Position numbers and translations under genes: made by a program. From NCBI GenBank assembly GCA_029858465.1, contig JAOUEZ010000017.1, forward strand, positions 1-13,608: a DNA stretch of 13,608 nt, in the 5' to 3' direction. The notes below the pieces were generated by a model. That model did no database searches. It was not told the DNA's origin and was given only the letters and a program-made list of their open reading frames with translations. The stretch is from Thermoplasmata archaeon (GTDB lineage: Archaea; Thermoplasmatota; Thermoplasmata; UBA10834; DTMW01). This document shows positions 7,743-13,131 of this stretch, one piece after another. Within the stretch, counting starts at the first letter, position 1. Every line of letters starts with the position of its first letter.

Positions 7743-8591
7743 TCATCCCTCCTTGTCCTTCTTTTTCTTGGGCTGCTTCTCCTTATCCGAATCCTTTTTG
7801 TGCTCGCCCTTTTTCTCGATTTTCGCATCGGCTTTTTTCTTCTCAGGCTTTTTCTCCGGTTCCTCTTCGACATCTTCTATCTCAGGGAGGTTCTCCGGTT
7901 CTGCTTTGATCTCGGCACCATCTTTTTTGAGCAGCTTTTCCAGCGAGGGTTTGGCGGCCTTCGGGTGTTTCCCCTCGGCCGGCTCCTTTTTGGGTTTCGG
8001 CTTCTCCTCTTGCTTCTCCTTCTGCTCAACCAAGGCTTTCTCCTTCTCGATATCTAAGGCATCCTTAGGCTTCGGACGAATGGGATGAAGCTCATTTGAT
8101 ATAGGGGAGGTCGGTGCGTAGGAGATGACATTCTCCTCGACTCGCCTGACGATGTACCCAGGAATCGTAACGATTCTTCCCTTTATTGCGATGTGACCGT
8201 GAGTTATGAATTGCCTTGCCTGCTCCTGCGTATATGCCAGGCCCATTTGATAGACCATAGTCTGAAAACGCCTGGAAAGGATGTTCTCAAGCGTTATTGA
8301 AAGGACATCGTTGAGAGTCGTGCCCTCGGCAGGAAGCAGCCCCAATCGGCCGCATTTTTCGAGCAGCTGTTTAGTCTCGATCTCCGCCTGCTTCTCGCCA
8401 GTTCTCAGCCTCGCCTGGAGATCTCTGCTCCGGGATCTGAAGGTCCTGACCATTGACTGGGCTTTCCATAGCTCTCTCTTATTCTTAAGGCCGTAGCGTT
8501 TCTGGAGCTCCGTCTCCGTCTTGATCCTCTCAGCACGCCAGGGGTGCGATGGAGTGTCGTATTTCCTTCTGGAGAATTTAGGGTCGCCCAT
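7743..8591 (-). CDS. rps4: 30S ribosomal protein S4 (uS4) with long charged tail
   Basis: A 282-residue uS4, a primary 16S rRNA binder that nucleates small-subunit body assembly. The first 170 residues are a normal archaeal S4: GDPKFSRRKYDTPSHPW at the start, and the S4 RNA-binding domain at about 107-150 (RRFQTMVYQMGLAYTQEQAR, then HGHIAIKGRIVTIPGYIV). From about residue 172 a tail of some 110 residues follows, made almost wholly of Lys, Glu, Pro, Ala and Asp, which archaeal S4 proteins usually lack. The tail has no recognisable domain and is probably disordered; the reading frame is open and continuous with rps11 5 bp downstream, so it is not an obvious frameshift artefact. ATG at 8591 is preceded by AAGGA, 6 bp after the rps13 stop. 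Confidence 0.96.
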   Translation of the reverse strand: MGDPKFSRRKYDTPSHPWRAERIKTETELQKRYGLKNKRELWKAQSMVRTFRSRSRDLQARLRTGEKQAEIETKQLLEKCGRLGLLPAEGTTLNDVLSITLENILSRRFQTMVYQMGLAYTQEQARQFITHGHIAIKGRIVTIPGYIVRRVEENVISYAPTSPISNELHPIRPKPKDALDIEKEKALVEQKEKQEEKPKPKKEPAEGKHPKAAKPSLEKLLKKDGAEIKAEPENLPEIEDVEEEPEKKPEKKKADAKIEKKGEHKKDSDKEKQPKKKKDKEG

Positions 8592-8597
8592 GGATCA

Positions 8598-9179
8598 TCA
8601 TTCCTTCTTCTCCTCTGTCGCCTGGCCGGGCATGAGCTTCTGCCGGATGACCCCGACCTGCAGGCCGGTTCTTCCGTTGGCCTTCGTCCTCTGTCCCCGG
8701 ACCTTCTGGCCGCGCTCGTGTCGTATCCCCTTGTAGCATCTGATCATCTTCATGCGGTTGACGTCGTCTCTCCTGAATATTTCGACGTCGGTACCGACGA
8801 GATGCAAGTCATCCCCGGTCTCCCAGTCATGTTGCCTGTTGACCATCCAGCCGGGAGCGGTCTCGACGAAGCTCATGACGGCCTCCTCGAGCTTGGCTAT
8901 CTGAGAATCCTCGAGGCTTCCGATGAGCAATTTCGAATCGATCGATGCCAGCTTGGTCAATGTCTGGGCTGCCCTGAGGCCTATCCCCTTGATCTTTGCA
9001 AGGCCGAGCAAAACAGTCAGTTCGCCGTTGATGTCGGTGTTGACCATTCTGACGATGAACTTGAAATTGTCGGGCAAATCCTTTCTCTTCTTGGCCGCCT
9101 GGGGAGCCTTTTCTTCCTCCTGCTTCTTCTCTTTGGCGCCCTTCGCCTTCTTCTCTTTCCCGACAGTCTTATCTTCCAA
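8598..9179 (-). CDS. rps13: 30S ribosomal protein S13 (uS13) with charged N-terminal extension
   Basis: A 193-residue uS13, which sits in the small-subunit head and contacts the large subunit and the P-site tRNA region. The core starts near residue 38 with DNFKFIVRMVNTDINGE; it contains KIKGIGLRAAQTL (helix-hairpin-helix type RNA contact) and ends with CYKGIRHERGQKVRGQRTKANGRTG. Ahead of it lie about 35 residues rich in Lys, Glu and Ala, unlike the usual archaeal S13 of about 150 residues. Start: TTG at 9179 has GGAGG 7 nt upstream, the best ribosome site here. A further upstream TTG at 9212 has none and would add 11 unlikely residues. It is first in the operon, driven by the TATA box at 9271-9277. 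Confidence 0.94.
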   Translation of the reverse strand: MEDKTVGKEKKAKGAKEKKQEEEKAPQAAKKRKDLPDNFKFIVRMVNTDINGELTVLLGLAKIKGIGLRAAQTLTKLASIDSKLLIGSLEDSQIAKLEEAVMSFVETAPGWMVNRQHDWETGDDLHLVGTDVEIFRRDDVNRMKMIRCYKGIRHERGQKVRGQRTKANGRTGLQVGVIRQKLMPGQATEEKKE

Positions 9180-9222
9180 TGGATGGCCTCCGATAGATAA
9201 TATCACGGTCAAGCCGAATCAG

Positions 9223-9244
9223 CTCAGGCAATAAGTCGCCTGAC
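9223..9244 (-). promoter_or_regulatory. Small stem-loop in the rps13 leader
   Basis: TCAGGC (9224-9229) and GCCTGA (9238-9243) form a 6-bp stem with an 8-nt loop in the predicted 5' untranslated leader of rps13. Ribosomal operons are often autoregulated through leader structures, but nothing here identifies a binding protein. The stem is short and could be fortuitous. Confidence 0.3.
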
Positions 9245-9266
9245 TGAGTATTGAGGCAAAATGCTA

Positions 9267-9285
9267 TTCCATATAAAAGCGTTTT
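9267..9285 (-). promoter_or_regulatory. Promoter of the rps13-rps4-rps11-rpoD operon
   Basis: The minus strand reads AACGCTTTTATATGG, a near-consensus archaeal TATA box (TTTATAT at 9271-9277). Transcription would start near 9250, giving a leader of about 70 nt before the TTG start of rps13. It is the clearest promoter on the minus strand in this spacer. Confidence 0.65.
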
Positions 9286-9412
9286 GGAACATCCGGTCGA
9301 TACAGGCGGGCATTCTGGTTCGGCCATGATAGATGATCGGCGATATGAGCGATTGTATTATTAACCATGATTCGGGAGAAGAGCGGAGATTTCTAAGGGA
9401 GTCGACGAATGA

Positions 9413-9452
9413 GCATAATACCGCGCCTTTTCCCAATAGGCGAAGATTATGC
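9413..9452. repeat. Inverted repeat with inner stem
   Basis: GCATAAT (9413-9419) pairs with ATTATGC (9446-9452). Inside it CGCC (9424-9427) pairs with GGCG (9439-9442) around an 11-nt loop. The GCATAAT word recurs at 9482-9488. Confidence 0.45.
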
Positions 9453-9459
9453 TTATTCG

Positions 9460-9485
9460 ATGCGAATCTAATGATTAATTCGCAT
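9460..9485. repeat. 8-bp inverted repeat
   Basis: ATGCGAAT (9460-9467) and ATTCGCAT (9478-9485) are perfect arms around the 10-nt loop CTAATGATTA. The right arm overlaps a second copy of GCATAAT, so it can also pair with ATTATGC at 9446-9452. Confidence 0.45.
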
Positions 9486-9497
9486 AATAAAGCGAGA

Positions 9498-9536
9498 AAT
9501 TTCATGATAAAACACTGTTTAATCATGTTTGAAATT
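9498..9536. repeat. Extended imperfect palindrome
   Basis: Arms AATTTCATGAT (9498-9508) and ATCATGTTTGAAATT (9522-9536) pair apart from a few extra bases in the right arm. AAAC and GTTT can continue the pairing towards the centre. It lies just after two other inverted repeats. Confidence 0.4.
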
Positions 9537-9640
9537 ATGTCCGAAAACGTGCCGAAACGCCTTATTATCTCAAGGAATCTGGCTCGTCGTTCAAAGGCTC
9601 AATTTACTTCTCTCACAATTATTTTATTAGCTCGCCTTCG

Positions 9641-9696
9641 CGCCTACATTATTTTCTCGTGCTCGAAAGGCTATAAATACAATCAGAAAATAGGCG
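9641..9696. repeat. Bulged inverted repeat around a promoter
   Basis: CGCCTA plus ATTTTCT (9641-9657, with a short bulge) pairs with AGAAAATAGGCG (9685-9696), about 12 bp in total. The 27-base loop contains the BRE and TATA box at 9664-9679, so a cruciform or bound protein could control that promoter. Confidence 0.4.
9664..9680 (+). promoter_or_regulatory. Strong archaeal promoter (BRE plus TATA)
   Basis: CGAAAG (9664-9669) followed by CTATAAATA (9671-9679) matches the archaeal BRE-TATA consensus closely. Transcription would start near 9700-9703, exactly at the 5' base of the long stem at 9703-9775 and 150 bp before cca. It is the best promoter-like element in the window. Confidence 0.65.
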
Positions 9697-9702
9697 TACA
9701 TC

Positions 9703-9775
9703 GGTGTCCGAGGTTGGTGGCTCAACTTTCCTCCTAAAAAGTTTTAATATCCCCACCACACCGACCCTGGACACC
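9703..9775 (+). ncRNA. Candidate structured small RNA or cca leader element
   Basis: Bases 9703-9719 and 9759-9775 pair in register along 17 positions: 14 Watson-Crick pairs, two G-U pairs (9710-9768, 9715-9763) and one A-C mismatch (9711-9767). The terminal seven pairs, GGTGTCC with GGACACC, are perfect. The 39-nt apical part holds a further stem, AACTTT (9724-9729) with AAAGTT (9738-9743), whose loop contains CCTCC, complementary to a Shine-Dalgarno core. The predicted start of the promoter at 9664-9680 coincides with the 5' base of the stem. It is tRNA-sized and its outer helix is seven perfect pairs followed by A, but no T-loop (TTCRANY) or proper anticodon arm is present, so it is not a normal tRNA. 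It could be an independent sRNA or the 5' part of the cca transcript. I do not recognise the family. Confidence 0.5.
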
Positions 9776-9817
9776 ATAATTCTCAAATTGACCAAGACGG
9801 AAGATCATTTTCCACAG

Positions 9818-9828
9818 AGATTATATGC
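9818..9828 (+). promoter_or_regulatory. Putative proximal promoter of cca
   Basis: GATTATATG (TATA core TTATAT at 9821-9826) lies about 29 bp before the ATG at 9853, so transcription from it would start within a few bases of the start codon and give a leaderless mRNA. This agrees with the lack of a clear Shine-Dalgarno sequence before cca. Confidence 0.5.
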
Positions 9829-9852
9829 CGTCTTTCTCGTAACCCTCGTGAG

Positions 9853-11181
9853 ATGGAACTGAAGAAAGAGATTCTAAGAAAGATAGTCCCTTCGGCGGAC
9901 GAACAGAGAAGGATCGATAAAGCTGTAGATGACCTGATCCAGACGACGAAGGAGATTGCGGAGAGCAGGAATCTTAGTTTCAAGTCGCTGCTGGTCGGAT
10001 CGATTGCAAAGGGCACTCACCTGACAGACCCAGACATCGATCTTTTCCTCAAGTTCCCGACCGATGTGCCCGTCGAGGAGATAGGAAGAATCGACAAGGA
10101 AATCGGAAGAGAGATACTCGAAAAGCCAGAGGAGAGATACGCGGAGCATGCGTATATCAGTGGTGTTTGGCAGGGCCTCAGGACAGATCTGGTGCCTTGC
10201 TACGACATACTGTCTGGCAGAGGGAAAATCAGCGCGGTCGACAGGACACCTTTCCACACCAAATATGTCCAGGAGTATCTCAGAGCCCATCAGAAGAACG
10301 AGGTGAGAATCTTTAAGCAGTTCCTGAGGGGCATCGGTGCATACGGGGCAGAGGCGAAGATCCAGGGGTTCTCAGGATATCTGTGCGAGATCATGATTCT
10401 CAAGTTCGGAGGATTCGACAGGGTCATCGCAGCTGCTGCGAAATGGAAGGCTCAGGTAAGGCTGCAGCTTGACGAGGAGGCATCCAGATCATTCGATGAG
10501 CCTTTCGTTTTCGTCGATCCAGTGGATCCTAGCAGGAATGTTGCATCGCCGATCTCAATAGAGAAGCTCGATCTGTTCATCCGGGCTTGCAGGGCATATA
10601 ATAAAAAGCCGAGCCTGAGATTCTTCTTCCCGAAGATTAGGAAAGCAATCAGCGACAGCGCGCTCACGAAGGAAATAAGTAGCTTCCCAGGGACGGTACT
10701 GCTCGAGCTGCCGGGGTTGGATGTTGTCGACGATGTTCTTTGGCCCCAGCTGAGGAAGACCGGCGTGTCCGTCTTCGAGATATTTGAGCGGGAGGGATTT
10801 CGCCCGAAGAAATTGACGCTCGATTCAGATGCAGGAAAGAACCTGATAATCGTGACTTGCGCGGTATCCGATCTGCCGGATAGATATGTACACATCGGAC
10901 CACCGAAGGGATCGCCCGAAGCCGAGAATTTCTTGAATAAATGGAGAAGAAGGGGGATATCAGAGCCAGTTCTCAAGAAAGGACGCTGGCAGGTAGAGGT
11001 CGAGAGGAAAGAAAGGGCCCTTAAAGATGTTCTATTAAAGCAATTCTCCGCGATAAGATTGGGCAAAGGCTTCCGGCAAATAAAGAAGCCGAAGATATCT
11101 TCGGGCAAAGATCTCATGCTCAAGAAATACAGAAAAGCCCTCACGATGCATTTTGATGAGAGGATGCCCTGGGAAAGATAG
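9853..11181 (+). CDS. cca: CCA-adding tRNA nucleotidyltransferase (archaeal class I)
   Basis: A 442-residue archaeal class I CCA-adding enzyme, which builds or repairs the 3' CCA end of tRNAs without a nucleic acid template in the cytosol. The nucleotidyltransferase motif GSIAKGTHLTDPDIDLFL covers 49-66, with catalytic carboxylates D61 and D63; the third is D112 in RTDLVPCYD. The segment GFSGYLCEIMILKFGGF (about 174-190) belongs to the conserved central domain, and a C-terminal tail domain rich in basic residues follows. Length fits the family. ATG 9853 has only a weak purine stretch upstream, and a TATA box about 29 bp ahead suggests a leaderless transcript. A structured element with its own promoter lies 78 bp upstream. 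The gene ends 5 bp from the convergent membrane-protein gene. Confidence 0.97.
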   Translation: MELKKEILRKIVPSADEQRRIDKAVDDLIQTTKEIAESRNLSFKSLLVGSIAKGTHLTDPDIDLFLKFPTDVPVEEIGRIDKEIGREILEKPEERYAEHAYISGVWQGLRTDLVPCYDILSGRGKISAVDRTPFHTKYVQEYLRAHQKNEVRIFKQFLRGIGAYGAEAKIQGFSGYLCEIMILKFGGFDRVIAAAAKWKAQVRLQLDEEASRSFDEPFVFVDPVDPSRNVASPISIEKLDLFIRACRAYNKKPSLRFFFPKIRKAISDSALTKEISSFPGTVLLELPGLDVVDDVLWPQLRKTGVSVFEIFEREGFRPKKLTLDSDAGKNLIIVTCAVSDLPDRYVHIGPPKGSPEAENFLNKWRRRGISEPVLKKGRWQVEVERKERALKDVLLKQFSAIRLGKGFRQIKKPKISSGKDLMLKKYRKALTMHFDERMPWER

Positions 11182-11186
11182 CTCCC

Positions 11187-11981
11187 TCAGCTCACAAGAA
11201 CCTCGGCGCTGTCATCTATCTCGAACACTCTGACATGCTCAGAGGCGTCGTGGGCTACTATCCTGAATGTGAAATATCCGTTATCAAGAAACGAACCGAT
11301 AGAGGTCGTATTGAATGAGAAGATGCTTTCAGAGCTGGTCGGAACCATGGGATGGTTCACTTCATTTATTTTGTTCTGTCGGAAGTAAATTGTAGGAATG
11401 CCAGAGAGTTGCATGTTGTCGACCACCCTTGCTGTGATGTTGACTGCCGTTCCATTCAAATTCGCGGAACTCAGGGCGGTCGCGATGTTGGGCGTGCCCG
11501 CAGGATGCCTCCATTCGAAGACTCCTCTTGTGATGTTTTCTGTGTAGTTGTATTGGATCCAGCCTGTGCCTGTAATATAAGTCGTGACCTTGATGTCCTT
11601 GATGTCTGGAGGGGCATAGTCGATGAATGGCGGGTTGACGACCAGCACCCAGATTGCGAGAAATGTGAAGAAGAACCAAATGCCGCTCTCAAACCAATTT
11701 CGCCTGGTAAACTTCGATAGGTCGATCTTAAGGGTGGTGAAATACATCTTCAGAGTCGATAGACCAAAGACTGCCATCAGCAGTCCCAGCAATGCCTGTC
11801 CGCTGAGCACAGTTATAACTGCGGCAATCACGCCGAAGACGATTGCATATGCAAGGACAAATAGAATTCTTTTTGTCGCCCTCATCTCGTCAATGAGGAA
11901 CTGCTTCTCATCGAACTCGGGCGGGACAAATTCGTATTTTTCCTCCTCCGCCTCTTTGGTCTTCTTACGCTTTTTAGCCAT
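11187..11981 (-). CDS. Three-helix membrane protein with exterior C-terminal domain
   Basis: I do not recognise a family. The 264-residue protein begins with a Lys/Glu-rich cytosolic stretch (MAKKRKKTKEAEEEK). Three hydrophobic segments follow at about 38-58, 62-81 and 98-117. A basic loop (KIDLSKFTRRN) between the second and third supports an N-in, C-out topology. The remaining 145 or so residues would then be outside; they are rich in Thr, Asn and aromatic residues, look beta-rich, and contain five N-X-T sequons (N145, N149, N176, N181, N224), fitting N-glycosylation. ATG 11981 is preferred: a TATA-like box at 12007-12014 would start transcription a few bases before it, and a TTG at 12008 lies inside that box. 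It diverges from radA and converges with cca; neither reveals its job. Confidence 0.8.
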   Translation of the reverse strand: MAKKRKKTKEAEEEKYEFVPPEFDEKQFLIDEMRATKRILFVLAYAIVFGVIAAVITVLSGQALLGLLMAVFGLSTLKMYFTTLKIDLSKFTRRNWFESGIWFFFTFLAIWVLVVNPPFIDYAPPDIKDIKVTTYITGTGWIQYNYTENITRGVFEWRHPAGTPNIATALSSANLNGTAVNITARVVDNMQLSGIPTIYFRQNKINEVNHPMVPTSSESIFSFNTTSIGSFLDNGYFTFRIVAHDASEHVRVFEIDDSAEVLVS

Positions 11982-12005
11982 GTCGGAGAACCGAACAGGA
12001 TGATG

Positions 12006-12016
12006 CAATTAAAGGT
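12006..12016 (-). promoter_or_regulatory. Putative TATA box of the membrane-protein gene
   Basis: The minus strand reads CCTTTAATTGC, with its centre about 29 bp before the ATG at 11981. Transcription would begin within a few bases of the start codon, implying a leaderless mRNA; no Shine-Dalgarno sequence is visible. Confidence 0.45.
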
Positions 12017-12104
12017 TTTGCTAGGCGTGATATTGCATCAGAGGGAGGTGGAAAAACCTGTCAAATCTATTCTGACATTCATTTTCGTCTACCTCCAATA
12101 GACA

Positions 12105-12116
12105 GTCTTATATCAT
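12105..12116 (+). promoter_or_regulatory. Putative promoter of radA
   Basis: GTCTTATATCAT carries a TATA-like core at 12108-12114. A start about 25 bp downstream (near 12136) leaves roughly 11 nt of leader, with GGTG a few bases before ATG 12147. Confidence 0.5.
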
Positions 12117-12146
12117 AACCTTCAGTTCTTGTGATTCGGTGCTCAG

Positions 12147-13088
12147 ATGGCAGAGGATGAACTCGAGAATCTCCCCGGTGTAGGAGCCACCATAGCTGAG
12201 AAACTGAGAGAGGCTGGATACACCGATCTCATGGCTATCGCGGTGGAATCTCCAAGCAAGCTGTCAGAAGTAGCCGAGATAGGCGAAAACACGGCTGTAA
12301 AAATAATAGCCGCCGCGAAGGAGGCCGCAGATATTGGCAGGTTCGAGACGGGGGATGTTATCCTGGAAAGGAGGAAGAATATAGGCAAACTGCTCACCGG
12401 ATCGAAGGCTCTTGACGATCTTCTTGGAGGAGGCATAGAAACCCAGGCAATAACCGAGTTCTTCGGAGAGTTCGGATCGGGAAAGACTCAGATTTGCCAT
12501 CAGCTGGCTGTGAATGTCACTAAAAGCAAGGAAGACGGAGGGCTTGAGGGGCATTCGATCATCATCGACACTGAAAACACGTTTAGACCTGAGAGGATAA
12601 TGCAGATGTCCAAAGCCTTGGATCTCGATGCACAGGATGTCCTCAAGAAAATCCATGTCGCACGCGCTTTCAATTCACATCATCAGATGCTTTTGATAGA
12701 GAAGGCGAACGAACTGTCGAAGGAATATCCGATCAGACTGCTTGTCGTCGATTCGCTCACGGCACATTTCAGAGCGGAATATATCGGAAGAGGTGCCCTG
12801 GCTGAGAGACAGCAGGCATTGAACAAGCACATGCATGACCTCATGAGATTCGGAGATCTGAATAATTGCGTAATAGCTGTGACCAATCAGGTCGCTGCAA
12901 AGCCCGACGCATTCTTCGGAGACCCGACAAGGCCTATCGGCGGCCATATTGTAGGTCATACCGCGACGTTCAGATTATATCTCAGGAAGAGCAAAGGCGG
13001 CAAGAGAATCGCGAGGCTGATAGACTCGCCGAACCTGCCCGAGGCGGAAGCGGTCTTCATGGTATCCGAAGATGGCATCAGCGACTGA
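12147..13088 (+). CDS. radA: DNA repair and recombination protein RadA
   Basis: A 313-residue archaeal RecA/Rad51-family recombinase that forms filaments on single-stranded DNA and catalyses ATP-dependent strand exchange. The N-terminal helix-hairpin-helix DNA-binding domain (ENLPGVGATIAEKL, then EVAEIGENTA) spans about 7-60. The ATPase core has Walker A GEFGSGKT (107-114), ARAFNSHHQM (172-181), Walker B LLVVD (198-202), EYIGRGALAERQQ (211-223) and the end block GDPTRPIGGHIVGHTATFRLYLRK. Length is close to the usual 315-350, and no intein is present although RadA is a frequent intein host. In the linker the polymerisation motif reads FETG (66-69) instead of the usual F-x-x-A. It is followed after 43 bp by the THUMP methyltransferase gene, perhaps cotranscribed. 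Confidence 0.98.
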   Translation: MAEDELENLPGVGATIAEKLREAGYTDLMAIAVESPSKLSEVAEIGENTAVKIIAAAKEAADIGRFETGDVILERRKNIGKLLTGSKALDDLLGGGIETQAITEFFGEFGSGKTQICHQLAVNVTKSKEDGGLEGHSIIIDTENTFRPERIMQMSKALDLDAQDVLKKIHVARAFNSHHQMLLIEKANELSKEYPIRLLVVDSLTAHFRAEYIGRGALAERQQALNKHMHDLMRFGDLNNCVIAVTNQVAAKPDAFFGDPTRPIGGHIVGHTATFRLYLRKSKGGKRIARLIDSPNLPEAEAVFMVSEDGISD

Positions 13089-13131
13089 TTTCCATCGAAT
13101 ACAAATTGATAGAGCACATTGCGGTCTATGA

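Larger units (their letters stand above)
9286..9660. other. AT-rich spacer with clustered inverted repeats
   Basis: No supported gene lies here. Two long open frames exist on opposite strands but show no family resemblance or ribosome site, and one overlaps the rps13 promoter. The stretch carries several inverted repeats: 9413-9452, 9460-9485 and 9498-9536, plus a left arm at 9641-9657. It could be a structured untranslated region, an RNA gene or a protein-binding region; nothing decides among these. Confidence 0.5.

Noticed and set aside
9224..9526. A 100-codon minus-strand open frame before rps13
   Set aside because: It spans the rps13 promoter and leader, and shows no family resemblance.
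9333..9737. A 134-codon plus-strand open frame in the spacer
   Set aside because: No ribosome site or recognisable domain, odd composition, and it runs through the promoter and stem of the candidate RNA.
9703..9775. A tRNA gene, suggested by the size of about 73 nt and a perfect 7-bp outer helix followed by A
   Set aside because: No T-loop consensus precedes the 3' arm on either strand, the base at position 8 is not T on the plus strand, and no anticodon stem of 5 bp with a 7-nt loop can be drawn.
9290..9850. RNase P RNA or SRP RNA in the long spacer
   Set aside because: The conserved core words of these RNAs were not found, and the region is too AT-rich and too poorly paired over 250-300 nt.
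3167..13088. Inteins in polC or radA, which are common intein hosts
   Set aside because: Both proteins have normal length with conserved motifs in uninterrupted order.
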